A stretch of DNA of 9,807 nucleotides from Candidatus Brocadia sp. (GTDB taxonomy: Bacteria > Planctomycetota > Brocadiia > Brocadiales > Brocadiaceae): contig JAUQXU010000307.1 in NCBI GenBank assembly GCA_030837935.1, forward strand, positions 1-9,807, read 5' to 3'. Under the pieces are notes generated by a model that was not told the origin of the DNA, made no database searches, and saw nothing but the letters and a program-made list of their open reading frames with translations. Shown piece by piece: positions 1 to 6,446 of this stretch (position 1 is its first letter; each line of letters starts with the position of its first letter). The translations under genes and the position numbers were made by a program.

Positions 1-778
1 AAAGTTACTTGAAGAGGAGCGGGAACAACAACGACTTGAATTAGGCAAGCGAATACGGGAACTCCGGCATGCCTATGAAGAACTCAAATCTTTACAAAAT
101 CAACTCTTGCAATCGGAAAAAATGGCATCCATCGGGATTCTTGCATCGAGCCTTGCTCATGAATTGGACACACCGCTTGCCACTATTTCCGGCTATTGCG
201 AATTACTGGCAGAAGATATCCAGGATGAAAATTTGTTAGGGCGTGTCAAAACCATTTCCGAACAAGTAATAAAGTGTCAAAAAACTACCAGAGGCCTGCT
301 GGATTTTTCAAGAAAATCCAATTGTGAAAGAAAATTATGCAACATCCATACTTTGATCAATAGTATCCTTTCACTTGTTGAACATCGTCTCGTTATTCAT
401 AAAATAAAACTTCACACAACATTCGATGACCGGGCACCGTCTGTATTAGTTGACGGGAATCAAATTCAGCAGGTAATTTTAAACCTTGTCAATAATGCGG
501 TGGATGCCTTACCCCAGGGAGGAGATATCTTTATTGAAACCCGGGTGAACCATGAAGAAAAATCCGTTGAAATTATATTTGAGGACAACGGAATCGGCAT
601 ACCCCATGAAAAGCAAAAGCATATCTTTTCACCCTTCTTCACCACCAAAGAGCCTGGTAAAGGGACAGGATTGGGATTATCGATTTGCAAAAACATCATT
701 TCTGCCCATAATGGCAAAATAACCTTAGAAAGCCGTGCCGGCAGCGGCACTAAATTCGCCATATCATTGCCGCTATGA
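1..778 (+). CDS. Sensor histidine kinase, C-terminal part (5' end outside window)
   Basis: The frame is open from base 2 to the TGA at 776-778, so the gene begins before the window; the TTG at 107 is only an internal possible start. The first ~35 codons are rich in Glu, Lys, Arg, Gln and Leu and look like the signalling coiled coil that precedes a kinase core. The HisKA H-box SLAHELDTP follows, with the phospho-accepting His codon at 158-160. Next come the HATPase_c boxes: N-box NLVNNAVDAL (about 480-510), G1 DNGIGIP (about 584-604), F-box FSPFFTTK (about 629-652) and G2 GTGLGLSI. The catalytic half is therefore complete. Kinases of this kind autophosphorylate on His and pass the phosphate to a receiver Asp, very likely that of the response regulator 28 bp downstream. 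The sensing domain, membrane topology and signal cannot be seen here. Confidence 0.95.
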   Translation, partial: KLLEEEREQQRLELGKRIRELRHAYEELKSLQNQLLQSEKMASIGILASSLAHELDTPLATISGYCELLAEDIQDENLLGRVKTISEQVIKCQKTTRGLLDFSRKSNCERKLCNIHTLINSILSLVEHRLVIHKIKLHTTFDDRAPSVLVDGNQIQQVILNLVNNAVDALPQGGDIFIETRVNHEEKSVEIIFEDNGIGIPHEKQKHIFSPFFTTKEPGKGTGLGLSICKNIISAHNGKITLESRAGSGTKFAISLPL

Positions 779-806
779 AAGATATTTTTATTGAGGAACG
801 AGCGTC

Positions 807-2165
807 TTGAAGAAGATATTGATTGTAGATGATGATATGGCTATGGGTGAGATGTGTAAGGAACTCCTAAAAAGTAAGGGATACGCTTCGGATGCCGTCA
901 CACATGGTAAAGATGCCATTGAAAAGGTATCCATGAATGGCTTGTACACCATCGTTCTTACGGACTTGGTCATGCCAGATATGGACGGTATAGAGGTTTT
1001 GAAAAAGGTCAAACAACACAATCCAAACATTGATGTAATCGTGATGACCAGTTATGGTACGGTTACTAATGCTGTGGAAGCTATGAAACTTGGCGCCTCT
1101 GACTACATTACAAAACCATTTAAACGCGACGAGCTTATCATCGTTATCGAAAAAATATTGCAACTACAACACCTGGAAGGCGAAGTGGACCGGTTGCGTT
1201 CTGAGCTTGGAGAAAAATATACCTTTGGCAACATCATTGGCGAGAGTCCAAAGATTAAAAAAATATATGAAATTATATCGAACGTATCTAACACAGAAGC
1301 CAATATCTTGATTCAGGGAGAAACAGGAACAGGCAAGGAATTGGTGGCCCGGGCAATCCACTATAACAGCACTCGCAAAGACTATTCGTTTGTAAAGGTA
1401 GACTGTGCGGCTTTGGCAGAAACCTTATTGGAAAGCGAACTATTTGGCCATGAAAAAGGGTCATTCACTGGCGCCACCAAAGACAGAATCGGCCGTTTTA
1501 GAACAGCCGATCGTGGCACGGTATTTCTGGATGAAATTGGCAATATTTCTCTGTCTGTGCAGGCAAAATTGCTTCGGGTCCTGCAAGATAGCGAGTTTGA
1601 AGCAGTAGGAAGCGACGAACCTATAAAAGTAAATGTGCGCATCATTGCAGCAACCAATGCAGACCTTGAGGAACGTGTCGAAAAAGGTCTGTTCCGCAGG
1701 GATCTTTTCTACAGACTTAATGTCATTCGGATACTTTTGCCACCTTTACGGGAACGAATGGACGATATCCCCATGCTTGTTGCACATTTTCTTTCCATTC
1801 ACAACAAGAAGAATAGAAAAAAGGTTGAAGGTCTTTCCCGTGAGGCGTTAACCAAACTCATGTCTTATAATTGGCCTGGAAATATCAGGGAACTTGAGAA
1901 CGTCGTCGAACGTGCAGTAATTCTTTGCAAGGGAAATATGATTGAGCCTGTGGATGTTCCTTTATACCAGGAAAAAATTGGGGCACTCCAGGACTTGTCG
2001 GGAAAATCCCTTCAGGTATTGATGGATCAGGTTGAACGTCAAATAATTATCAACACCCTGGAATTGACGAGCGCAGACAAGGAAAAGGCTGCTAAATTAT
2101 TGCAAATTTCCCGCGCCAGTTTTTATAATAAACTCAACAAACATAAGATCACCGAGCTCCTGTAA
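807..2165 (+). CDS. NtrC-family sigma-54-dependent response regulator
   Basis: This is a full-length three-domain activator of 452 aa. The receiver (about 1-120) has the acidic pocket D8/D9, phospho-acceptor D53 in TDLVMPDMDG, T81 and K103. The AAA+ domain (about 140-375) has Walker A GETGTGKE (171-178), the sigma-54 contact loop as GSFTGA (218-223) instead of the usual GAFTGA, Walker B VFLDEIGN (239-246), and a later arginine-rich stretch. The C-terminus holds a Fis-type helix-turn-helix (about 428-450, KAAKLLQISRASFYNKLNKH). The start is a TTG with GAGG at 793-796 about 10 nt upstream; no better in-frame start is apparent. It should hydrolyse ATP to open sigma-54 promoters once phosphorylated by the upstream kinase. 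Its target genes are unknown, and I found no convincing -24/-12 promoter in the window. The Ala-to-Ser change keeps the Phe-Thr pair that contacts sigma-54. Confidence 0.96.
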   Translation: MKKILIVDDDMAMGEMCKELLKSKGYASDAVTHGKDAIEKVSMNGLYTIVLTDLVMPDMDGIEVLKKVKQHNPNIDVIVMTSYGTVTNAVEAMKLGASDYITKPFKRDELIIVIEKILQLQHLEGEVDRLRSELGEKYTFGNIIGESPKIKKIYEIISNVSNTEANILIQGETGTGKELVARAIHYNSTRKDYSFVKVDCAALAETLLESELFGHEKGSFTGATKDRIGRFRTADRGTVFLDEIGNISLSVQAKLLRVLQDSEFEAVGSDEPIKVNVRIIAATNADLEERVEKGLFRRDLFYRLNVIRILLPPLRERMDDIPMLVAHFLSIHNKKNRKKVEGLSREALTKLMSYNWPGNIRELENVVERAVILCKGNMIEPVDVPLYQEKIGALQDLSGKSLQVLMDQVERQIIINTLELTSADKEKAAKLLQISRASFYNKLNKHKITELL

Positions 2166-2174
2166 TAAATTTTT

Positions 2175-2801
2175 ATGAAAGAATTATCATTCCTGCATAT
2201 TGAACATTGGCACAATTTTTTCCTCGCCTTTATCCCTCTTTTTATAGCAATTGACGTCATAGGAATACTCCCCGTTTTTATGTCATTAGCGGAAGGAATA
2301 GAAAAGCCACAGAAGACAAAAATTATTCACCAGTCTGTAATCACTGCCCTTTCTGTAAGTATTGGCTTCCTTGCCATCGGGAAATTTGTTTTTTCTGTAC
2401 TGGGGATTGAAATATACGATTTCAAAATGGCCGGAGGACTTCTGCTGCTGGTATTCGCCATCAATGATTTGCTCTTTGCAGAAAGAGGAAAGCGAACATT
2501 CACTACAACCATGGGCGTTGTTCCCTTAGGCATTCCCCTCATTGTGGGTCCAGCTGTTTTAACGTCGATTATTGTTACCGTGGACACTTATGGTTATGTT
2601 CCTACCATAACTTCGCTGATGGTCAATCTTATCATTGTATGGATCGTGTTCCTGAAGTCAGAATTTATTTACCGGCTCATGGGAGACGGAGGCTCCAAGG
2701 CCTTTGCCAAGGTTGCAGCCCTGTTACTGGCAGCGATTGCGGTAATGATGATCAGACGAGGGTTTATTGATATGCTGCTATACATGAAAAAGCCCTCCTG
2801 A
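2175..2801 (+). CDS. MarC-family (UPF0056) integral membrane protein
   Basis: The protein has 208 aa, the usual length for MarC. About six membrane segments can be seen (roughly 14-36, 52-75, 84-100, 113-134, 141-160, 178-200). Family signatures are IDVIGILPVF near the N-terminus, equivalent to the common DPIGALPIF, and PLGIPLIVGPAVLTS in the middle. MarC proteins are inner-membrane proteins annotated as possible transporters; their substrate is not established, and the old link to multiple antibiotic resistance was not upheld. The ATG lies 9 bp after the regulator's stop codon and has no Shine-Dalgarno sequence in the AT-rich gap, so translation probably depends on ribosomes arriving from the upstream gene. 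That places it in the two-component operon, although no functional link is known. Confidence 0.9.
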   Translation: MKELSFLHIEHWHNFFLAFIPLFIAIDVIGILPVFMSLAEGIEKPQKTKIIHQSVITALSVSIGFLAIGKFVFSVLGIEIYDFKMAGGLLLLVFAINDLLFAERGKRTFTTTMGVVPLGIPLIVGPAVLTSIIVTVDTYGYVPTITSLMVNLIIVWIVFLKSEFIYRLMGDGGSKAFAKVAALLLAAIAVMMIRRGFIDMLLYMKKPS

Positions 2802-2900
2802 CAATACCTGCGCAGCCTCATGGCTTTGGACGAAATTACAATCTGGAAGAGATAATAAAGGCCAAAGAAGAGGTTCTACCGTGAAGAAAAAAAGAAGGGG

Positions 2901-2917
2901 TTTGACATTATGTCAAA
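2901..2917. promoter_or_regulatory. Perfect 17-bp palindrome, probable operator over the ppiC promoter
   Basis: TTTGACAT-T-ATGTCAAA has 8-bp arms around one central base. It covers the whole -35 hexamer (2902-2907) of the promoter for the downstream foldase gene. A bound dimer here would block RNA polymerase, so repression is the simplest reading. The spacing does not fit CRP/FNR boxes (TTGAT-N4-ATCAA). I cannot name the regulator. Confidence 0.55.
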
Positions 2918-2929
2918 ATGTATTAAAAT
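2902..2929 (+). promoter_or_regulatory. Sigma-70-type promoter for the PpiC-like foldase gene
   Basis: TTGACA (2902-2907) is followed after 16 bp by TAAAAT (2924-2929), which matches the consensus at 5 of 6 positions. Transcription would start near 2936, giving a leader of about 38 nt before the ATG at 2974. The -35 lies inside the 17-bp palindrome. The 172-bp gap after marC has no obvious terminator, so some read-through from the upstream operon is possible. Confidence 0.65.
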
Positions 2930-2973
2930 TACTTTTTGTTATTTTTTAATTTTTTTAACGATAGGAGAAGTCC

Positions 2974-4041
2974 ATGTTAAGAGGATGTGTTAAGCCGTTA
3001 GGGATTATTTTAGGTGGAATATTATGCCTTCATCTCAGCGCTTTTGCTGCAGAAACAGATACACAAAAGCCTTCATCACCACCGAAGAAAGCAAAAGCTG
3101 CGCCAAAAGCTGAGGCCAAGAGCGAAGCAAAGGCCGTAGCCAATGAGCCTAAACCAAAAGAAGCCGCACCCGTCAAAAAAGAAGACGACTCAAATAAGAT
3201 TTTAGCAACGGTAAACGGTGAAAATATCAACCAAAAAGATGTTAATCTCATACTCACCAGGTTTGGGAATCAAATAAGCGAGGAACAACTTCCTGCCATT
3301 ACGAAACAAATACTTGATGGTTTAATTACTCAAAAGCTCATTATGCAATTTATTAGAGACAATAAGATCGAACCAGCTAAGGCGACCATAGATGCAGAGT
3401 TAAACAAGGTACGGGAAGAAATCAAGTCGAATCCGAGTTTGGCAAATCAAACCCTCGAGCAGGTGTTAGAATCACACGGAAGCAGTATTGATGATTTGAA
3501 AAAGGATATCACCATATCACTCTCTTTAGAAAAATATCTGGGCAAAGAACTTGACGATCAAAAATTAAAGGCTCACTTTGAGCAAAACAAGGCCGCTTAT
3601 GATGAAACGGAGATAAAGGCCAGCCATGTTCTGGTAGATACCAGAACAATGAAGACTGATGAAGAATTGGCACAGGCTAAGGATAAAATTAATAAAGCAC
3701 GGGCTGAAGTAGTGGCGGGAAAGGATTTTGCAGATATTGCAAAACAGTACTCTGATTGCCCTTCCAAAGAAAAGGGAGGGGACTTGGGATTCTTCAAGAG
3801 GAAGGGACAAATGGTTGAGCCATTTGCTGCCGCAGCTTTTGCGCTAAAAGTAGGACAGGTAAGTGACCCGGTAAAAACAAACTTTGGATATCACATTATA
3901 AAGGTTACAGAGATAAAGCAAGGAAAGGATGTTAAATTTGATGATATAAAACAGAGTGTCAAGCAGGATATTTTACAAGAAAAGGCACAGGTTCTCATAT
4001 CACAATTGAGACAAAAGGCCAAGATAGATATCAAGGCCTGA
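2974..4041 (+). CDS. Secreted parvulin-type peptidyl-prolyl isomerase (PpiC/SurA-like)
   Basis: The 355-aa product opens with a signal peptide: basic MLRGCVK, a hydrophobic core, and a likely cleavage after AFA or AFAA (residues 25-26). Residues ~27-72 form a low-complexity linker rich in Lys, Ala, Pro and Glu. A SurA N-like helical region (about 74-195, starting ILATVNGENINQKDV) is followed by one parvulin domain (about 212-315) with the motifs IKASHVLV, DFADIAKQYSDCPSKEKGGDLGFF and FGYHIIKV. Such proteins catalyse prolyl cis-trans isomerisation and hold exported clients outside the cytoplasmic membrane. SurA of enterobacteria has two parvulin domains; this has one, as in PrsA-like and many other PpiC proteins. 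The ATG has GGAG at 2964-2967, six bases upstream. The gene has its own promoter and terminator, so it appears to be monocistronic. A class I signal fits better than a lipoprotein, because C18 is not preceded by a proper lipobox. Confidence 0.92.
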   Translation: MLRGCVKPLGIILGGILCLHLSAFAAETDTQKPSSPPKKAKAAPKAEAKSEAKAVANEPKPKEAAPVKKEDDSNKILATVNGENINQKDVNLILTRFGNQISEEQLPAITKQILDGLITQKLIMQFIRDNKIEPAKATIDAELNKVREEIKSNPSLANQTLEQVLESHGSSIDDLKKDITISLSLEKYLGKELDDQKLKAHFEQNKAAYDETEIKASHVLVDTRTMKTDEELAQAKDKINKARAEVVAGKDFADIAKQYSDCPSKEKGGDLGFFKRKGQMVEPFAAAAFALKVGQVSDPVKTNFGYHIIKVTEIKQGKDVKFDDIKQSVKQDILQEKAQVLISQLRQKAKIDIKA

Positions 4042-4087
4042 CAGTCACCTGTTTTTTGATTATCCATTTCTTGATAAGCATCTATTT

Positions 4088-4131
4088 AAGCTTCCCATCC
4101 TTCTCTGAATTGGTGGGAAGCTTCTTTTTTT
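4088..4131 (+). terminator. Rho-independent terminator after the PpiC-like gene
   Basis: AAGCTTCCCA (4088-4097) pairs perfectly with TGGGAAGCTT (4114-4123). One T-G and one C-G pair extend the stem inward to 12 pairs around a 12-nt loop. One C then precedes a run of seven T (4125-4131). The position, 47 bp after the stop codon, fits. Confidence 0.9.
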
Positions 4132-4186
4132 CTATCTTTAAATCTCCCATGACATTTACATTGATTTTTTATTCTCTGTATATTAT

Positions 4187-4223
4187 CTTGCATTATCATG
4201 CTTTTAAGGTCTTTGAATGCAAG
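4187..4223. repeat. 8-bp inverted repeat upstream of the 4365 cassette promoter
   Basis: CTTGCATT (4187-4194) and AATGCAAG (4216-4223) are exact reverse complements 21 bases apart. The right arm ends 32 bp before the -35 at 4256. It could be a split regulator site or chance in AT-rich DNA. No T run follows, so it is not a terminator. Confidence 0.3.
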
Positions 4224-4255
4224 CAGATGGAATAATATTGATAAAAATATTACTT

Positions 4256-4284
4256 TTGACTATCCAAATCGGATGTGATATATT
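4256..4284 (+). promoter_or_regulatory. Extended -10 sigma-70-type promoter of the unknown cassette
   Basis: TTGACT (4256-4261), a 17-bp spacer, then TATATT (4279-4284), with TG one base before the -10 (4276-4277), giving an extended -10. Transcription would start near 4291. This is the best match to a housekeeping promoter in the window, and the unit below it should be well expressed. Confidence 0.72.
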
Positions 4285-4344
4285 TCTTCTCGTTGGGTCA
4301 AATCATTGTAATTAATCTATTCAGTCGTACACGTAGGTATTGAA

Positions 4345-4363
4345 AAAGGAGGTAAAGGAGGTA
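4345..4363 (+). promoter_or_regulatory. Duplicated Shine-Dalgarno sequence
   Basis: AAAGGAGGTA occurs twice, at 4345-4354 and 4354-4363, sharing one base. The two GGAGG cores lie 12 and 3 bases before the ATG at 4365, so neither has the usual 5-9-base spacing. For the second in-frame ATG (4374) the nearer core is 12 bases away. The start at 4365 is preferred but not certain. Confidence 0.6.
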
Positions 4364-4364
4364 T

Positions 4365-4733
4365 ATGAAACCAATGGCACCGAAGAAGAATGTTACCAAC
4401 AAACTTGTATTAAGTTCCTTTTTCAAGATAATTACTATTGATGGGAAAACGGAACAAGTAACAACAAAGGTGAGAAGGACGCTTTTTTTTGATGATGAGG
4501 ATAGTTTCCCTTTTTCTAAGATAAAGTGTGTGGAAGTCGTAAAAGATGTCAGAGAATCGATACCAAATGACTATGTAAGATACGTAGTATTGTTAAATTT
4601 AGCACATGGGAAAAAAATAGTAATTGATGAAGTTGGGGAATCGTCCAATCGAGGGGGAGTCAGGGAAATGAAAAACCTCGGGAAAAAAATCAGTATGATA
4701 ACAGGTAAAGAACTTAAATTATGTGAAGATTAA
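4365..4733 (+). CDS. Small cytoplasmic protein of unknown function, possibly PH-like fold
   Basis: I do not recognise this 122-aa protein by family. It has no signal peptide or membrane segment. The N-terminus is basic (KPMAPKKNVTNK). The rest alternates short beta-like stretches with charged turns: FFKIITIDG, a V-RRTLFFDDEDSFPFSKIKCVEVV stretch at 36-59, RYVVLLNLAHGKKIVID (72-88), and a final amphipathic helix EMKNLGKKISMITGKEL (101-117). The order of strands, the phrase 'LFF...FPFSKI..VEV', the 'L.L..GKKI.ID' hairpin and the closing '..G..I...TG..L' helix recall bacterial PH-like domains that sense or bind at membranes. That is a fold-level guess only. It is the first gene behind the 4256 promoter, and 61 bp separate it from the exported protein gene. 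Coding is supported by the strong ribosome binding sequences and a clean frame. Confidence 0.75.
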   Translation: MKPMAPKKNVTNKLVLSSFFKIITIDGKTEQVTTKVRRTLFFDDEDSFPFSKIKCVEVVKDVRESIPNDYVRYVVLLNLAHGKKIVIDEVGESSNRGGVREMKNLGKKISMITGKELKLCED

Positions 4734-4794
4734 AAATACACAGGTAAAAATTCAAAAGGCTGAAAAACAATCTTATATTCCGGAGGGTATTTTT

Positions 4795-5361
4795 ATGAGG
4801 TTTATGAAATGGCGTCTGTTCACGGTCTGTGTTGCTGTATTGGGAATACCCGCGTTGTCTGATGCATTCGACATACATTTAACGCCAGAACAAGTGAAAG
4901 AAGCCAATGAATCAGGTACGAAATACAAGGGAAAGGACATCTTTGACAGCCCTATGGTAAAATTAGCCTGCTTTGGTGAATATCCGAAGGGAGAAGGCGG
5001 GTTGATTATGAGTAAATATATGAGAATTGCAGTTAATTCTGCAATGAAGGCGCTGAAAGACGAGACGCTCTCTCCTCAAGACATAAAAGAATTCGAGGAA
5101 TCTAAAACTTTCAATGTTGTAGTCAATGTTTCCAGTGAAAGCGTTCAAACTCCGGAAGACGCCCAAATTATGCTTATCCAAGGAACAAATACTATTTTGC
5201 CACAGAAGACTGAGTTTGGCATGAAGTACAAGGACAAAAGGCAAGGTGTCGTTGGCGCTTTCTCATATGATAAAATAAACCCAAAGGCAAACACAACGAT
5301 CATTGTCAAGACAAGAAAGGACCAGAAAAAATACACGATAGATTTTTCTGATGTAAAATGA
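4795..5361 (+). CDS. Exported protein of unknown function, 188 aa
   Basis: The frame is open back to an ATG at 4723, which would overlap the previous gene. The ATG at 4795 is preferred because GGAGGG (4782-4787) stands 7 bases before it and because it places a signal peptide at the N-terminus: MRFMKWR, a hydrophobic core, and a probable cleavage after SDA (residue 24). The mature part starts FDIHLTPEQVKEA and has one Cys (C59, in VKLACFGEYPKG). A helical middle (about 70-105) is followed by a Lys-rich, beta-looking C-terminal half (VVVNVSSESV, TTIIVKTRKDQKKYTIDF). No enzyme motif, lipobox or second membrane segment is visible. I do not recognise the family. Its stop codon overlaps the radical SAM start by 4 bp, so the two are translationally coupled and likely to work in one process. 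Confidence 0.82.
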   Translation: MRFMKWRLFTVCVAVLGIPALSDAFDIHLTPEQVKEANESGTKYKGKDIFDSPMVKLACFGEYPKGEGGLIMSKYMRIAVNSAMKALKDETLSPQDIKEFEESKTFNVVVNVSSESVQTPEDAQIMLIQGTNTILPQKTEFGMKYKDKRQGVVGAFSYDKINPKANTTIIVKTRKDQKKYTIDFSDVK

Positions 5362-6380
5362 TTAACACTTCCCAAAACAAACACATAGGACCAAAACGGA
5401 CGTTTCGAGACAAAGTATTTGATTATTCCTGCCAAAAGATAGGTAAGGAGAAGACAAAGTTTTTCTTTAAACTATACGATCTGGCCAAATTTGATCTCGT
5501 TGGCAAGCCGAGAGGTGCCATCGGTGCGATTGATATTACGAATCGTTGTAACCTGCGCTGTAAACATTGCTACTTCTATGCACACGACTATGAAGAAAAA
5601 CCCGAACTCACCGATGACGAATGGATTGAAAAACTCGAAAGTTTAAAAGAGACCGATTTCCCATTCTATCAATGTTCCTGGATTGGCGGCGAACCGCTTC
5701 TGAGAAAAGATTTAATAGAACGCGGAATGAAATATTTCAAGTCGAACCTGGTAGCTACGAACGGTACGATTGAATTACCAAACTGGCCTGATGTGAATTT
5801 CTACATATCGGTGGATGGTAAGAAGGATATGCACGACGCCATTCGGGGAAAGGGCTGTCATGATAAAATAAAAAAACACGCAAACAGGCCGGAACTCAAA
5901 ATCCATGTATCGATGGTAATTAATAAGATGAATTATCAGGATATCGAGTGCTTTATTGAAGAATGGAAAGACGTTGGCGTTAAGGGGTGCTTATTTCAAA
6001 TGTATACTCCCATAAAAGGATTAAAAAACGACGACCTCTGGCCGGGATGGAAATTACGTGATGAAATACTGGATAAACTTCTCAGACTCAAAGATGAAAA
6101 ATATGCCGATTTTATAGGTGTACCCAGCCTTGTCCTTAAACTCATGAAGTCAGATAAATGCAAAGAGGTCACGAGAAACTGTATCTTCAGGGAAATGTCC
6201 TTCTGTCTTGACCCGCAGGGTCAACTAAAAAAACCATGCATGATGGGGCCACATGCAGACTGCCTGCGATGTGGGTGTATGCTCCCTTTTCATATGTGGG
6301 TACTTGAAGACAAATGGCTTATGGCAAGAGAACTTTTCACGTCTTTAAGACGCAAAATAGGCAAGAAGGCTCTCCAGTAA
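5358..6380 (+). CDS. Radical SAM enzyme with cysteine-rich C-terminal (SPASM/twitch-like) region
   Basis: This 340-aa protein has the radical SAM cluster motif CNLRCKHC (C64, C68, C71), which binds a [4Fe-4S] cluster for S-adenosylmethionine cleavage. The conserved GGEP (110-113) and the ISVDG strand (within about 140-160) follow. Seven cysteines crowd the end: C268, C275, C283, C294, C302, C305 and C307. The stretch CLDPQGQLKKPC followed by DCLRCGC resembles the SPASM/twitch regions that hold an auxiliary Fe-S cluster in enzymes modifying peptides or proteins, but the spacing is not canonical. HpnH-like enzymes are another possibility. The ATG lies in an ATGA overlap with the preceding gene and lacks a strong Shine-Dalgarno sequence, which suggests coupling. 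The substrate is unknown. No short precursor peptide is visible nearby, so the candidate partners are the two upstream unknown proteins or a small molecule or lipid. No clear terminator lies in the 66 bp before the convergent antiporter gene. Confidence 0.9.
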   Translation: MINTSQNKHIGPKRTFRDKVFDYSCQKIGKEKTKFFFKLYDLAKFDLVGKPRGAIGAIDITNRCNLRCKHCYFYAHDYEEKPELTDDEWIEKLESLKETDFPFYQCSWIGGEPLLRKDLIERGMKYFKSNLVATNGTIELPNWPDVNFYISVDGKKDMHDAIRGKGCHDKIKKHANRPELKIHVSMVINKMNYQDIECFIEEWKDVGVKGCLFQMYTPIKGLKNDDLWPGWKLRDEILDKLLRLKDEKYADFIGVPSLVLKLMKSDKCKEVTRNCIFREMSFCLDPQGQLKKPCMMGPHADCLRCGCMLPFHMWVLEDKWLMARELFTSLRRKIGKKALQ

Positions 6381-6446
6381 GTCTTACAAAATTCAGGATG
6401 TTTTTTTCCCATTCATATTGATATGGTTTGATTCAGAGCAGAGTGG

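Larger units (their letters stand above)
4042..4364. other. 323-bp intergenic region with terminator, inverted repeat and promoter
   Basis: No coding sequence is convincing here. It contains the terminator of the foldase gene (4088-4131), an AT-rich stretch with an 8-bp inverted repeat (4187-4194 and 4216-4223), a strong promoter (4256-4284) and a leader of roughly 73 nt ending in a duplicated ribosome binding sequence. It cleanly separates two transcription units. Confidence 0.8.

Noticed and set aside
2200..2225. TGGCAC inside marC as a possible sigma-54 -24 element
   Set aside because: The expected GC of the -12 element is missing at the right spacing and the site is inside coding sequence.
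3030..3257. Long minus-strand open frame opposite the foldase gene
   Set aside because: It is the complement of the Lys/Ala/Pro-rich linker, gives a low-complexity Phe/Ala/Ser-rich product and has no ribosome site; an artefact of the opposite strand's composition.
4071..4084. TTGAT-AAGC-ATCTA, a partial FNR-type box
   Set aside because: It matches only 8 of 10 defined bases and lies after the foldase gene, just before its terminator, with no promoter in a suitable position.
4723..4794. In-frame N-terminal extension of the exported protein from an ATG at 4723
   Set aside because: It would overlap the previous gene, lacks a ribosome site and would bury the signal peptide 24 residues inside the protein; the ATG at 4795 has GGAGGG at good spacing.
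6381..6446. Bidirectional terminator between the radical SAM gene and khtU
   Set aside because: Only a 5-bp CATAT/ATATG stem with a 2-base loop is present, with no T run placed correctly on either strand.
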